A stretch of 23,447 nucleotides of DNA from Pseudomonadota bacterium (GTDB taxonomy: Bacteria; Pseudomonadota; Gammaproteobacteria; Burkholderiales; Burkholderiaceae): positions 1-23,447 of the forward strand of contig JAEZQX010000418.1 in NCBI GenBank assembly GCA_023441105.1, written 5' to 3'. The notes under the pieces were generated by a model. That model had not been told where the DNA came from. It ran no database searches and saw nothing but the letters and a program-made list of their open reading frames with translations. The position numbers and the translations under genes were made by a program. How positions within the stretch are numbered: the first letter of the stretch is position 1; every line of letters begins with the position of its first letter. Positions 16,310 through 23,409 of the stretch are shown here, piece after piece.

Positions 16310-17165
16310 CGGTGTGCTCTTGTTCGGGCGTCGCGGTGCTCTCGCCAGGTGCGGCGTCACCGGTGGGTTCCCTTGGCTTGGAGAATCCGGAATACAGACC
16401 GTCGATGTGCTCGAACAGGTCGGCGTTGATCTGCTGCCAGAGTGGGTCGAGAATGAAGTCGACGCCCTCGCGACGGGCCAGCTTGGCGGCGGGGACAAAG
16501 TCGCTGTCACCTGCGACCAGCACCAGGGTGTCAGCCTGCTTCTTGAGTGCGAGCGCGGCGATGTCGATGCCGATGCGCATGTCGACGCCTTTCTGGCGAA
16601 GGCCTAGCGACACGGCACCAGCGTCCAGCGAATCCCAGACGGTCTTGAGGTCGTTCAGTGCTCTAAGCTCGTCGACGGACAGCGTGAGCGTGGCGCCGGC
16701 AGGGGTCTCGCCTGCTGCTTCGACGTCCTGGGCACGTGTCAACACCTGAAGTGCGGTGCGATGACGCAAGAGCTTCTTGGTCAACTCTGGCTTGATGGCC
16801 CAGTCGTAGTCGCGGTTGACCTTGCCAAGGCGGAGCGCCACCTTGCGCTGACGGCGCAGGCAATCGAACAGTGCGAGGCGCTGCAGGGCAACGTCGGACT
16901 TGGCAAAGTCGATCGGTCGGTTGCTGATCGGATGGTGCGCCTTGCCGTCGTACGGGATCGCGTCGTAGTAGAAGATGCGATAGACGTGCTGGATCCAGTC
17001 GGTGTTGCCGCAGCCCGTGAGCTTCTTCACGTGATTACGGCACAGGTGCGGGATGCAGCTTGCGATCCTTTCCGGTGTGGCGCAGAACTCGGGCTTGACC
17101 AGCCGCGGTAGGCGCTTCAGCAGGAAGCCGCCATCAATGAGGATGGCGATGCGGCGCGCGCTCAT
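16299..17165 (-). CDS. NYN-domain (PIN-like) nuclease protein
   Basis: 288 aa. The NYN/LabA-like fold is shown by IAILIDGGFLLKRL at the N-terminus (D11), QKGVDMRIGIDIAALA (191-206, D195 and D201) and VLVAGDSDFVPAAKLARREG (217-234, D220 and D222). These acidic residues form the expected metal site of PIN-like ribonucleases. The last 30 residues are Pro/Glu/Thr-rich and probably disordered. ATG at 17165 follows GGAGTGA and overlaps the TGA of the 91-aa gene (ATGA); its own TAA overlaps the mod start. NYN proteins usually act on RNA; here the gene sits between res and mod, so it may be an effector or regulator of the restriction system. The substrate is not known. Confidence 0.88.
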   Translation of the reverse strand: MSARRIAILIDGGFLLKRLPRLVKPEFCATPERIASCIPHLCRNHVKKLTGCGNTDWIQHVYRIFYYDAIPYDGKAHHPISNRPIDFAKSDVALQRLALFDCLRRQRKVALRLGKVNRDYDWAIKPELTKKLLRHRTALQVLTRAQDVEAAGETPAGATLTLSVDELRALNDLKTVWDSLDAGAVSLGLRQKGVDMRIGIDIAALALKKQADTLVLVAGDSDFVPAAKLARREGVDFILDPLWQQINADLFEHIDGLYSGFSKPREPTGDAAPGESTATPEQEHTDGP

Positions 17166-17437
17166 GGCTCACTCCGCCACATCTGGCGGAAGCCATCTTT
17201 CTCGAGGCCCGAAAAAAGAAAGCCCCGAGGGGTCGGCCAGCGCTCAGGATGATCGAGCGGGCGTACTGCCACGGGGCGGATGTGGGCACTACGGTATCCC
17301 GTAGCCAGCCATGGGTCAACTGGGGCGTTCAGGGCGCATTGCGCACCGACCACATTGCTGCCGTCGGGAAAATGGTCCACCACGGCGCGACTTGACCGCC
17401 CGCAGGCCAGGCTGGAACCAGAAGAATCTCGCCTCAT
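17162..17437 (-). CDS. Small unknown protein (91 aa) coupled to res and the NYN gene
   Basis: No family recognised. The case for a real gene is its setting: its ATG (17437) overlaps the res stop as ATGA, its TGA overlaps the NYN start as ATGA, a strong GGAGGG Shine-Dalgarno lies 6 nt upstream, and without it res and the NYN gene would be separated by 268 nt in an otherwise packed operon. The protein is slightly basic, with an N-terminal Ser/Arg stretch and a more structured-looking part around LATGYRSAHIRPVAVRPL and PRGFLFSGLEKDG. There is no signal peptide. It could be a specificity or control protein, an inhibitor or a structural partner; no function is claimed. Confidence 0.65.
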   Translation of the reverse strand: MRRDSSGSSLACGRSSRAVVDHFPDGSNVVGAQCALNAPVDPWLATGYRSAHIRPVAVRPLDHPERWPTPRGFLFSGLEKDGFRQMWRSEP

Positions 17438-20400
17438 GCGGTGCCCTCCGTGACGGCCTGGATCATGCGGTCGAAGTGTTCGGCAACCTTGGCAGCGAAG
17501 TCCTCCTGCATCTCGTACACGTCAGTGAATTCGACGAAGGCCCAACGCCCGTGCGTCTTGAGGTTGTTGACGCCCGGAACCCAGTAGGTCTCCATGGTCG
17601 ACTTCTTCTCCTTTGCGTCCTCCCGGCGGTAGCCCTTGACCTCGACGACGAGGAAGAGGGGATCGTCCGGGCCGCGGCCGTCATCGATCCTGACGATGAA
17701 GTCAGGAAAGTAGCGGCGGGTGACGGAGCCGAAGCGATACGGCACTTCAAGGCCGAGGTTGTGGTTCTTCACGTAGGCCAGCACCTTCGGGTGCGACTCG
17801 GCCACGCGGCAGAACTCGGCCTCCCAGTCGCTATCAAGCACGACCCAGTTCACGTGGCAGCGCGGCGGCGGACCCAACGTCTCCCAGCGATGCTCGCGCG
17901 AGGTGTTGAAGCTGACGTGGGTCGTGGAGCCGGTCGGGTTGTAGGGGTCGAGGATGGCCTTGACCGGCCGGCCCTTCTTCAGCTCTTCCTGGGTGATGGC
18001 ACGGGTGATGCGCTCGCAGGCGATGTCCGCCAGCTCCTGGTACATGAGCTGGCCGGGGAAGGTGCCGCCCTTGCAGACGAGGCAGGTGTCCAGCCATTCC
18101 TTGGTGATGCGCTTGAGCTGGCCGAACAGGTGCAGCTTCGGCTGCTCTCCTTGATCGCGCCACTTCGTGTAGAGCAGGCGCTGGGTGAGATGGAAGAGCA
18201 GGGTCGAGGGGCGCAAGTCGCCGAGGTGCTTGAGATCCAGCTCAGCACCCTCGCCAATGATTCCGGCAGTGTGTGTCCTAGATGGACCGACGAGGTCGGG
18301 CGTCAGCTCCAGCACGGAATCGTCGTTGAAAGTTGCCGTGAGTCGCTCTTCGGGCAGTTCGACGCGGTAGCCCTGGACGCGCGGGAAGCGGATCTCGAGA
18401 TGGTCCCGGTCGGGGCGAATGGCCTTGACGTGCACCGTCTCGCGCGGCGGCTGCGGCGGCGCCACCACGGGTTTGGCGGTGAAGTCGAACGGGATGCCGA
18501 GCACATCGGCGTACTCGACGTTGAACAGGCCTTCCTCGTTGGTCTCGTAGGACTGCCGGCGCAGGGCGCGGCCAATCACCTGCTCGCACAGGAGCTGGGT
18601 GCCGAAGGCGCGCACACCCAGCACATGGGTGACGGTGTTGGCGTCCCAACCTTCGGTGAGCATGGACACCGAGACGACGCAGCGGATGGACTCGCCGAGC
18701 CGGCCTTCCTTGCCGACGGTGTTCATTACCTCGCGCAGGAGGTCCTGGTCGGTGATGTTGTCGGCGGCGCGGATGTCCTTCTCGCGCTCGATGATCTCGC
18801 GGCGGAAGCGTTCGATCTCGTCGGCGGCCATGCTGCGGAAGTTCGCGTCCAGCGCCTCGCCGGATTCGAGCTGCTCGCTGTCGATCAGCAGGGTGCGTGG
18901 TCGCGGGATCGGGTTGCCGTGCTCGTCGAAGTTCTGGAACAGCGGCAGGCGGCCGTTCTGCAGCGTGGTCGAACCATCGTCATTCTCCTGGTGGAAACCC
19001 GAGATATAGTCGTAGACGAGCTTCGAGGTGGATGTGTTGTTGCAGACCACGATGAAGCAGGGCGGCACGCGGATCCTTGCCTTCTCCCACAGATCGAAGG
19101 TCTTGGCGTAGTGGCCGTAGAGTGCCTCCAATGCCGTCTGCAGTTCGACCGGGATGCTGAGCGGGTCCAGCTGCTTGGCCTTGCCTCGGCCCTTCTTGGG
19201 CATCTTGGGGCCGATGTGCTTCCACAGCTCGCGGAACTTCGGCATCTCGGTGCCGGGGATGTTGTCGGCCACCGGCACGCGCGGCAGCTTGACGATGCCG
19301 CACTCGATCGCGTCCATCAGCGAGAAGTCGCTCATGGTCCACGGGAATAGGGTGCCTTCCGCATAGCCACTGCCGCGCAGGAAAAAGGGCGTGGCGGAGA
19401 GATCGAGCACGCGCGACAGGCCGAGCTTGCGGTTCACGGCTTCGAGGCCGGAGATCCACAGCCGCGCGGCTTCGTTGTTTTCCTCGGCTTCGCGCTTCTC
19501 GTCGCCTTTGAGGTCGCCCTCGTCGAGGGCGGTCGGCTTCTCGCGGTAGCAGTGATGCGCCTCGTCGTTGATCGCCAGGATGTTCTTCATGCCCATCAGT
19601 TCGGGCATGACGCGCTGGAGCATTTGGCCTTCGGTCTCCTGGGTGTTCAGCTCCTCGCCACCACGACCCTGGAGCAGCAGCCGGCCGCCCTTGGACAGCT
19701 CCATGCGCTCGCGCAACTTGAAGGCGTGGTAGTTGGTGATGACGATCTTGGCGCGCTCGACCTCGCCGAGCATGTCGGTGGGGACAAGCTCGCGGTTGGC
19801 GTAGTAGCTGTCGGGGTCGCTCGGCTGCAGGACGCGGAGGCGGTCCTTGATGGTCAGGCCGGGGGCGACGATCAGGAATCCGCGGCTGAACTTCTTGCTG
19901 CCAGGGTGGCGCACGGCGTTGACCGTCTGCCAGGCAATGAGCATCGCCATGACGGTGGTCTTGCCGGCGCCGGTTGCCAGCTTCAGCGCCAGTCGCATCA
20001 GCTCGGGATTGGCGTCGGCGTTGGCCTGCTTCAGATGTTCGAGGAAGCGTTGCCCCGACTTCCCCAGTTCAGGCGCAACTTCGGTCAGCCAGATTGCCGT
20101 TTCGACAGCCTCCACCTGGCAGAAGAAGGGGCGAATGCTGGAGAAGGGATGGCTGCGCCAGTGATTGAGCAGCCGGGCTGTCTCGGCCGTGACCCGCCAT
20201 TGCGACTGAGGCAGGCGCCGCCAGGCATCGACCTCCTGCCGTACGCCATTGATGACTGCGGTGTGGCTGTACTGCTGGTCCGCCGTGGACAGGCCCTTTC
20301 CCTCGTCGAACACCAGGGCTGCCTGGTCGCCGGCGCTACCCCTGCGTTTGCGCGGCTTGGGGATGGGAGTGATGAAGTCGGCCGGGCGGCGGCTTGCGAG

Positions 20401-20502
20401 CACCTTCTGTGTAGGTTGTCCGGCCTCGTCCAGCTCCCAATGGTGGGCCGGGTACTCGTATGGTGAATTGAGGATCGGCTGATCGAAAAACGCGTTGCCC
20501 AT
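17434..20502 (-). CDS. res: Restriction enzyme: superfamily 2 helicase with C-terminal PD-(D/E)XK nuclease (type III Res-like)
   Basis: 1022 aa from ATG at 20502. The helicase motifs are ATGAGKTT (176-183), DEAH (313-316), DLSATPFF (367-374), MLTEGWD (614-620) and QVIGRALRR (641-649). Near the C-terminus, FPDFIVRI (PD at 933-934) and VEVKGY (E954, K956) give the PD-(D/E)XK nuclease. Length and domain order fit type III Res subunits; the wording is closest, from memory, to what databases call the BPTD_3080-type restriction endonuclease. It should translocate on or probe DNA with ATP and cut unmodified sites together with Mod. The open frame runs back to 20796, but the extra 98 residues lack sense and the ATG at 20502 has the GGAAGGGA site. 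It is the first gene of the operon, and the 91-aa gene overlaps its stop. Confidence 0.92.
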   Translation of the reverse strand: MGNAFFDQPILNSPYEYPAHHWELDEAGQPTQKVLASRRPADFITPIPKPRKRRGSAGDQAALVFDEGKGLSTADQQYSHTAVINGVRQEVDAWRRLPQSQWRVTAETARLLNHWRSHPFSSIRPFFCQVEAVETAIWLTEVAPELGKSGQRFLEHLKQANADANPELMRLALKLATGAGKTTVMAMLIAWQTVNAVRHPGSKKFSRGFLIVAPGLTIKDRLRVLQPSDPDSYYANRELVPTDMLGEVERAKIVITNYHAFKLRERMELSKGGRLLLQGRGGEELNTQETEGQMLQRVMPELMGMKNILAINDEAHHCYREKPTALDEGDLKGDEKREAEENNEAARLWISGLEAVNRKLGLSRVLDLSATPFFLRGSGYAEGTLFPWTMSDFSLMDAIECGIVKLPRVPVADNIPGTEMPKFRELWKHIGPKMPKKGRGKAKQLDPLSIPVELQTALEALYGHYAKTFDLWEKARIRVPPCFIVVCNNTSTSKLVYDYISGFHQENDDGSTTLQNGRLPLFQNFDEHGNPIPRPRTLLIDSEQLESGEALDANFRSMAADEIERFRREIIEREKDIRAADNITDQDLLREVMNTVGKEGRLGESIRCVVSVSMLTEGWDANTVTHVLGVRAFGTQLLCEQVIGRALRRQSYETNEEGLFNVEYADVLGIPFDFTAKPVVAPPQPPRETVHVKAIRPDRDHLEIRFPRVQGYRVELPEERLTATFNDDSVLELTPDLVGPSRTHTAGIIGEGAELDLKHLGDLRPSTLLFHLTQRLLYTKWRDQGEQPKLHLFGQLKRITKEWLDTCLVCKGGTFPGQLMYQELADIACERITRAITQEELKKGRPVKAILDPYNPTGSTTHVSFNTSREHRWETLGPPPRCHVNWVVLDSDWEAEFCRVAESHPKVLAYVKNHNLGLEVPYRFGSVTRRYFPDFIVRIDDGRGPDDPLFLVVEVKGYRREDAKEKKSTMETYWVPGVNNLKTHGRWAFVEFTDVYEMQEDFAAKVAEHFDRMIQAVTEGTA
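17444..17449 (-). promoter_or_regulatory. Shine-Dalgarno of the 91-aa gene
   Basis: GGAGGG on the minus strand, 6 nt before the ATG at 17437 and inside the last codons of res. It is one of the best ribosome-binding sites in the operon and the main support for this small gene. Confidence 0.65.
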
Positions 20503-20503
20503 G

Positions 20504-20511
20504 TCCCTTCC
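20504..20511 (-). promoter_or_regulatory. Shine-Dalgarno deciding the res start
   Basis: GGAAGGGA on the minus strand, one base before the ATG at 20502, with its core GGAAG about 4-5 nt away. It supports ATG 20502 over the upstream in-frame start at 20796. Confidence 0.55.
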
Positions 20512-20536
20512 ATCGACGCGGCGCGGCAGTCGTGAT

Positions 20537-20567
20537 GGGTAAGGATGAGCCAGCTGCAGCCTTACCC
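20537..20567. promoter_or_regulatory. 8-bp perfect inverted repeat upstream of res (possible operator or leader hairpin)
   Basis: Arms GGGTAAGG (20537-20544) and CCTTACCC (20560-20567) are separated by 15 nt that contain the palindrome CAGCTG. The repeat lies 35 nt before the res start codon, where a repressor site or a hairpin in the messenger leader could act. There is no T-run, so a terminator is unlikely. Confidence 0.5.
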
Positions 20568-20794
20568 GGTCACGCCGCGACGCCTTCCTGCCCCTGCCAG
20601 GTCGACGTTCGATGTCCCTGGCCCCCCACAGGCACTCCGGCCTGAACTCATGCCGCAATGCGTGAGCGCGGCTTGCCGCACATAGTATTCCGCATTGCCC
20701 GCGCATGCGGCACGTCTGCGGGAATTCTTCGTGTTCAGACGATCCAGCGATGCATCGGCGCCAGGCCGGCACGCGGCGCATGTCGTGCGGCCAC

Positions 20795-20822
20795 AAAAAA
20801 AGGCCCGGAGATCATCCGGGCC
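20795..20822 (-). terminator. Rho-independent terminator of ssrA
   Basis: On the minus strand GGCCCGGA (20822-20815), loop TGATC, TCCGGGCC (20809-20802), then seven T (20801-20795). It starts 7 nt after the tmRNA CCA end and should largely insulate the defence operon from ssrA transcription. Confidence 0.9.
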
Positions 20823-20829
20823 CTTCGAT

Positions 20830-21182
20830 TGGTGGAGGCGGCGGGAATCGAACCCGCGTCCGAAGGCGCTCCGCGCCCGGCGCTACATGCTTAGCTCACC
20901 GTTTGGATCTCGTCCGGCGGCAACACGGTGTGCGAAGCGCACCGCTGGACCAGCCTCTTGGTTCTAGCCCTGGCCGAAAGGCGCCGGCTTCAGGCGATCC
21001 TGTGATGATGACCCTACATCCGCGAGCACAGGCACAAGCGGGTTCGGGGCTAGGCCTTAAGCGGCCAGAGCGTAGACGTCGTCGTTCGCGTCTAGTTTTT
21101 TGCCATCGGATTAACGAGGAAGATGACGCCCTCGGCATGCTCCCAGCTACTTCGCGTCCCCCGTCGAAACCAGGTCGCCCCC
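20830..21182 (-). ncRNA. ssrA: Transfer-messenger RNA (tmRNA)
   Basis: One-piece tmRNA of 353 nt that rescues stalled ribosomes with SmpB. The 5' end GGGGGCG (21182-21176) pairs with CGCCTCC before the encoded ACCA at the 3' end (20833-20830), giving the 7-bp acceptor stem. The 5' part contains CTGGTTTCGACGGG, and the 3' part has the T-arm GGGTTCGATTCCC, both hallmarks of tmRNA. The tag frame at 21089-21057 reads GCG AAC GAC GAC GTC TAC GCT CTG GCC GCT TAA, that is ANDDVYALAA, close to E. coli ANDENYALAA. The 3' half alone could be mistaken for a tRNA; the 5' half and tag reading frame settle it. Confidence 0.97.
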
Positions 21183-21426
21183 GGGGACGACATGATGGTG
21201 GGGGGCGGCGGCGGGGAAATCAAGCGGGGCGTGGAGGGCCTGGTACCTCCGGCGCGATCGACGCCATCCCCACCCAAGCCTCCCCTTGAAGTGAAAGGCG
21301 CTCGATGCGCCGGCTCCGGGCTGAACGTCCTCCGCTCCACTGTTACGATCGCGGGTTCCCGCGCCGCGCCACGCGGCGGTGCGTCCTCCGCCCGCTCCCG
21401 AATCCCCAATCCCGGCTCCTCTCACC

Positions 21427-22263
21427 ATGGGCAACATCGTCTGGCTCGCGTCCTATCCGAAGTCCGGCAACACCTGGCTGCGGGCGTTTCTCGCCAATCT
21501 GGTTGCGGACCGCAGCACGCCGGTGCCGCTGGACGAACTGGCGCGGTATGCCGATGACGAGGCGAGCCCGGAGCGCTACACCGCGCTTGCAGGGCGTGCG
21601 AGCGAAACGCTGGCGCTGGAGGAGATCGCGGCGCTTCGACCGCAGGTGCATGCGCAGATCGCGCAGGACGCGCGCGGCACCCGCTTCGTCAAGACGCACA
21701 ACATGGCCGGCTCCTTCGATGGCCATGCGTTGCACAACCCGGCCGTGACGGCGGGCGCGATCTACGTAGTGCGCAATCCGCTCGATGTCGCGGTGAGCAT
21801 GACGCACCACTTCGGGCTTTCGCTCGACGAGGCGATCGAGCGGCTGGGAGACGCCAACGTCGCGACCGCCAACGATGCGCTGTTTGTCACGCAGATCCTC
21901 GGCTCCTGGTCGCTGCACGTGAAGGGCTGGGCGGACCTCGCCAGCGAGCGCGTGCTGGTGCTGCGCTACGAGGACCTGCTGGCGCGGCCGGGCAAGCAGT
22001 TCGCGAAGGTCGCGCGGCTGGTTGGCCTCGGCACCGATCGCGCGCGCATCGAGCGCGCGGTCGCCCGTGCGGGCTTCGGCGAGCTGGCGGCGCAGGAGCG
22101 CAGGCACGGCTTTCGGGAGGCATCCGGCAACGCCGCCCGGTTCTTCCGCCGCGGCCGCGCGAACGAATGGCGCGAGGTGCTGAGCCGCGAGCAGGTCGCT
22201 CACGTGGTGGCGGCGCACCGCGAGCAGATGGCGCGCTTCGGCTACGTGCCGGCAGGCCAGTAG
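21427..22263 (+). CDS. Sulfotransferase family protein (PAPS-dependent)
   Basis: 278 aa, cytosolic-type sulfotransferase. YPKSGNTWL (10-18) is the 5'-phosphosulfate-binding loop, the catalytic-type His is in KTHN (K89, H91), and VVRNPLDVAVSM (114-125) is the 3'-phosphate-binding motif. The C-terminal FRRGRANEWREVL occupies the place of the usual RKGxxGDWK motif but is divergent. The ATG at 21427 is directly before the PAPS loop, as in the family; an in-frame ATG at 21379 would add 16 poor residues. No good Shine-Dalgarno is seen. The acceptor (sugar, lipid, small metabolite) cannot be told. It is divergent from ssrA, with 244 nt between them that must hold the ssrA promoter, and is followed by the metallopeptidase gene after 158 nt. 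Confidence 0.9.
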   Translation: MGNIVWLASYPKSGNTWLRAFLANLVADRSTPVPLDELARYADDEASPERYTALAGRASETLALEEIAALRPQVHAQIAQDARGTRFVKTHNMAGSFDGHALHNPAVTAGAIYVVRNPLDVAVSMTHHFGLSLDEAIERLGDANVATANDALFVTQILGSWSLHVKGWADLASERVLVLRYEDLLARPGKQFAKVARLVGLGTDRARIERAVARAGFGELAAQERRHGFREASGNAARFFRRGRANEWREVLSREQVAHVVAAHREQMARFGYVPAGQ

Positions 22264-22421
22264 CTCGACCGGCCAGCGACGGGGCGGCTGGCGCCGGCGG
22301 CAGCGCGGGCGCGCGCTGGATCCTGAATCCCTCCCCGCCGGCGGTCGAAGGTTGCTTGCGGGCTCGCCACGCGGCGGGTAGTGTCGCGGCGCACCCTCCC
22401 GCAGCGAAAGGACGAAGCGCA

Positions 22422-23285
22422 ATGCTCTGGCAGAAATCGCGGCGCAGCAGCAACGTGGTGCGGGACACCGGTGGCGGCGGCATGCGCTTCGGTGGCGGGC
22501 GCGGGCTTGGCCTCGGCGGCATCGTGGTCGTGGTGATCGTCGGCTTGCTGTTCGGCAAGAACCCGGGCGAGATCCTGCAGCTGCTCGGCGACATGGGGGG
22601 CGGCGCGCCCACGACGCAGCAGACGGTGCCGGCCGGCGGGGACGAGCAGACCGAGTTCGTGCGCGCGATCCTGGGCAGCACCGAGGACGTCTGGGGCCAG
22701 GTGTTCAGCAGCGGCGGCCAGAGCTACCAGCCGCCGCGCCTGGTGCTGTTCCAGGGCGGCGTGCAGTCGGCCTGCGGCGCGGCCTCGTCCGCAATGGGGC
22801 CGTTCTACTGCCCGGGCGACCAGCAGGTCTATCTCGACCTCGGCTTCTTCCACGAGATGCAGCAGCAGTTCCAGGCCGCGGGTGATTTCGCGCGCGCCTA
22901 CGTGATTGCGCACGAGGTCGGCCACCACGTGCAGAACCTGCTCGGCGTCATGCAGCAGGTGCAGGCCGCCGCGCAGCGCGGCACGCCGATGCAGGGCGCC
23001 GAAGGCCTTTCCGTGCGGCAGGAACTGCAGGCGGACTGTTTCGCGGGCGTGTGGGCCAACCATGCACAGGCGCAGCTCAACTGGCTCGAGCCCGGTGACA
23101 TCGAGGAAGCCCTCAATGCAGCGAGCCGCATCGGCGACGACACGCTGCAGAAGCAGTCGCGCGGCTACGTCGTGCCCGATTCCTTCACCCACGGCACATC
23201 GGCCGAGCGCGTGCGCTGGTTCCGCACCGGCTTCAGCGCCGGCAACCTGCAGGCCTGCGACACGTTCGGCGCCGCGTCGCTCTAG
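22422..23285 (+). CDS. ypfJ: YpfJ-family neutral zinc metallopeptidase, membrane-anchored
   Basis: 287 aa, the usual length of the YpfJ (zinc metallopeptidase-like) family. Residues 33-44 (IVVVVIVGLLFG) form a single membrane segment after a Gly/Arg-rich N-terminus, leaving the catalytic part outside the cytoplasm. The zinc motif is HEVGHH (164-169), with ELQADCFAGVWA (201-212) supplying the third ligand. Two Cys pairs (C118/C130 and C206/C282) could form disulfides. ATG at 22422 is preceded by AAAGGA with a 9-nt gap, better than the in-frame upstream start at 22167 inside the sulfotransferase gene. The physiological substrate is not known for the family. Confidence 0.93.
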   Translation: MLWQKSRRSSNVVRDTGGGGMRFGGGRGLGLGGIVVVVIVGLLFGKNPGEILQLLGDMGGGAPTTQQTVPAGGDEQTEFVRAILGSTEDVWGQVFSSGGQSYQPPRLVLFQGGVQSACGAASSAMGPFYCPGDQQVYLDLGFFHEMQQQFQAAGDFARAYVIAHEVGHHVQNLLGVMQQVQAAAQRGTPMQGAEGLSVRQELQADCFAGVWANHAQAQLNWLEPGDIEEALNAASRIGDDTLQKQSRGYVVPDSFTHGTSAERVRWFRTGFSAGNLQACDTFGAASL

Positions 23286-23294
23286 ACGCAGGCA

Positions 23295-23336
23295 CCGCGA
23301 CCGGCCACCCCCGGGTCGCGCTTGCAGCGCTCCTAC
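23295..23336 (+). repeat. Intergenic repeat, copy 1
   Basis: A 38-nt unit (23295-23332), followed by CTAC, that recurs at 23410-23447 with only a two-base swap (CCCGGG versus CCGCGG in the centre). It contains CGCGACC and GGTCGCG arms. It looks like a dispersed xanthomonad-type intergenic element. Confidence 0.75.
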
Positions 23337-23353
23337 AACGGCCCCCGCATTTC

Positions 23354-23378
23354 GTAGGAGCGGCGCAGCGGCGACCGG
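23354..23378 (-). repeat. Intergenic repeat, related copy in opposite orientation
   Basis: It begins GTAGGAGCG and ends GCGACCGG, matching the reverse complement of copy 1 with a few changes, so the cluster alternates direct and inverted units. Confidence 0.6.
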
Positions 23379-23409
23379 AACGCGCATGCGACGAACGAAC
23401 CGGTTGGCG

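Larger units (their letters stand above)
20503..20794 (-). other. Leader region of the defence operon
   Basis: About 290 nt between the tmRNA terminator and res. It must hold the operon promoter if res is not fed by read-through from ssrA. The only clear structure is the inverted repeat at 20537-20567. A TACTAT hexamer in the GAATACTATG context (minus strand) is a possible -10, but no matching -35 lies at the right distance. The open frame across it looks like an extension of res in a non-coding region rather than a protein. Confidence 0.5.

Noticed and set aside
16310..16510. N-terminal extension of mod to 16510
   Set aside because: It is entirely inside the NYN gene in another frame, with low-complexity Ser/Thr/Pro sequence. 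MARNSKPKT at 16309 is a natural start.
17311..19350. 679-aa plus-strand open frame opposite res
   Set aside because: It is an antisense shadow of conserved helicase motifs, with composition rich in Val/Asp/His and no family.
20680..20690. TACTAT hexamer as the -10 of a res promoter
   Set aside because: Only four of six bases match and there is no acceptable -35 at 16-18 nt. It is mentioned in the leader entry but not called.
20503..20796. 98-residue N-terminal extension of res from ATG 20796
   Set aside because: The added residues are Cys/Arg-rich and non-conserved in style, the start would sit in the ssrA terminator, and ATG 20502 has a ribosome site.
20831..20910. tRNA gene or small protein frames at the T-arm-like sequence
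   Set aside because: This is the 3' end of tmRNA; the matching 5' end, acceptor stem and tag reading frame are present. Protein frames across it are spurious.
21183..21240. TTGATT as the -35 of the ssrA promoter
   Set aside because: The hexamer at the right spacing (CACCAT) is a poor -10, and CATCAT is too far (20 nt), so no promoter is called.
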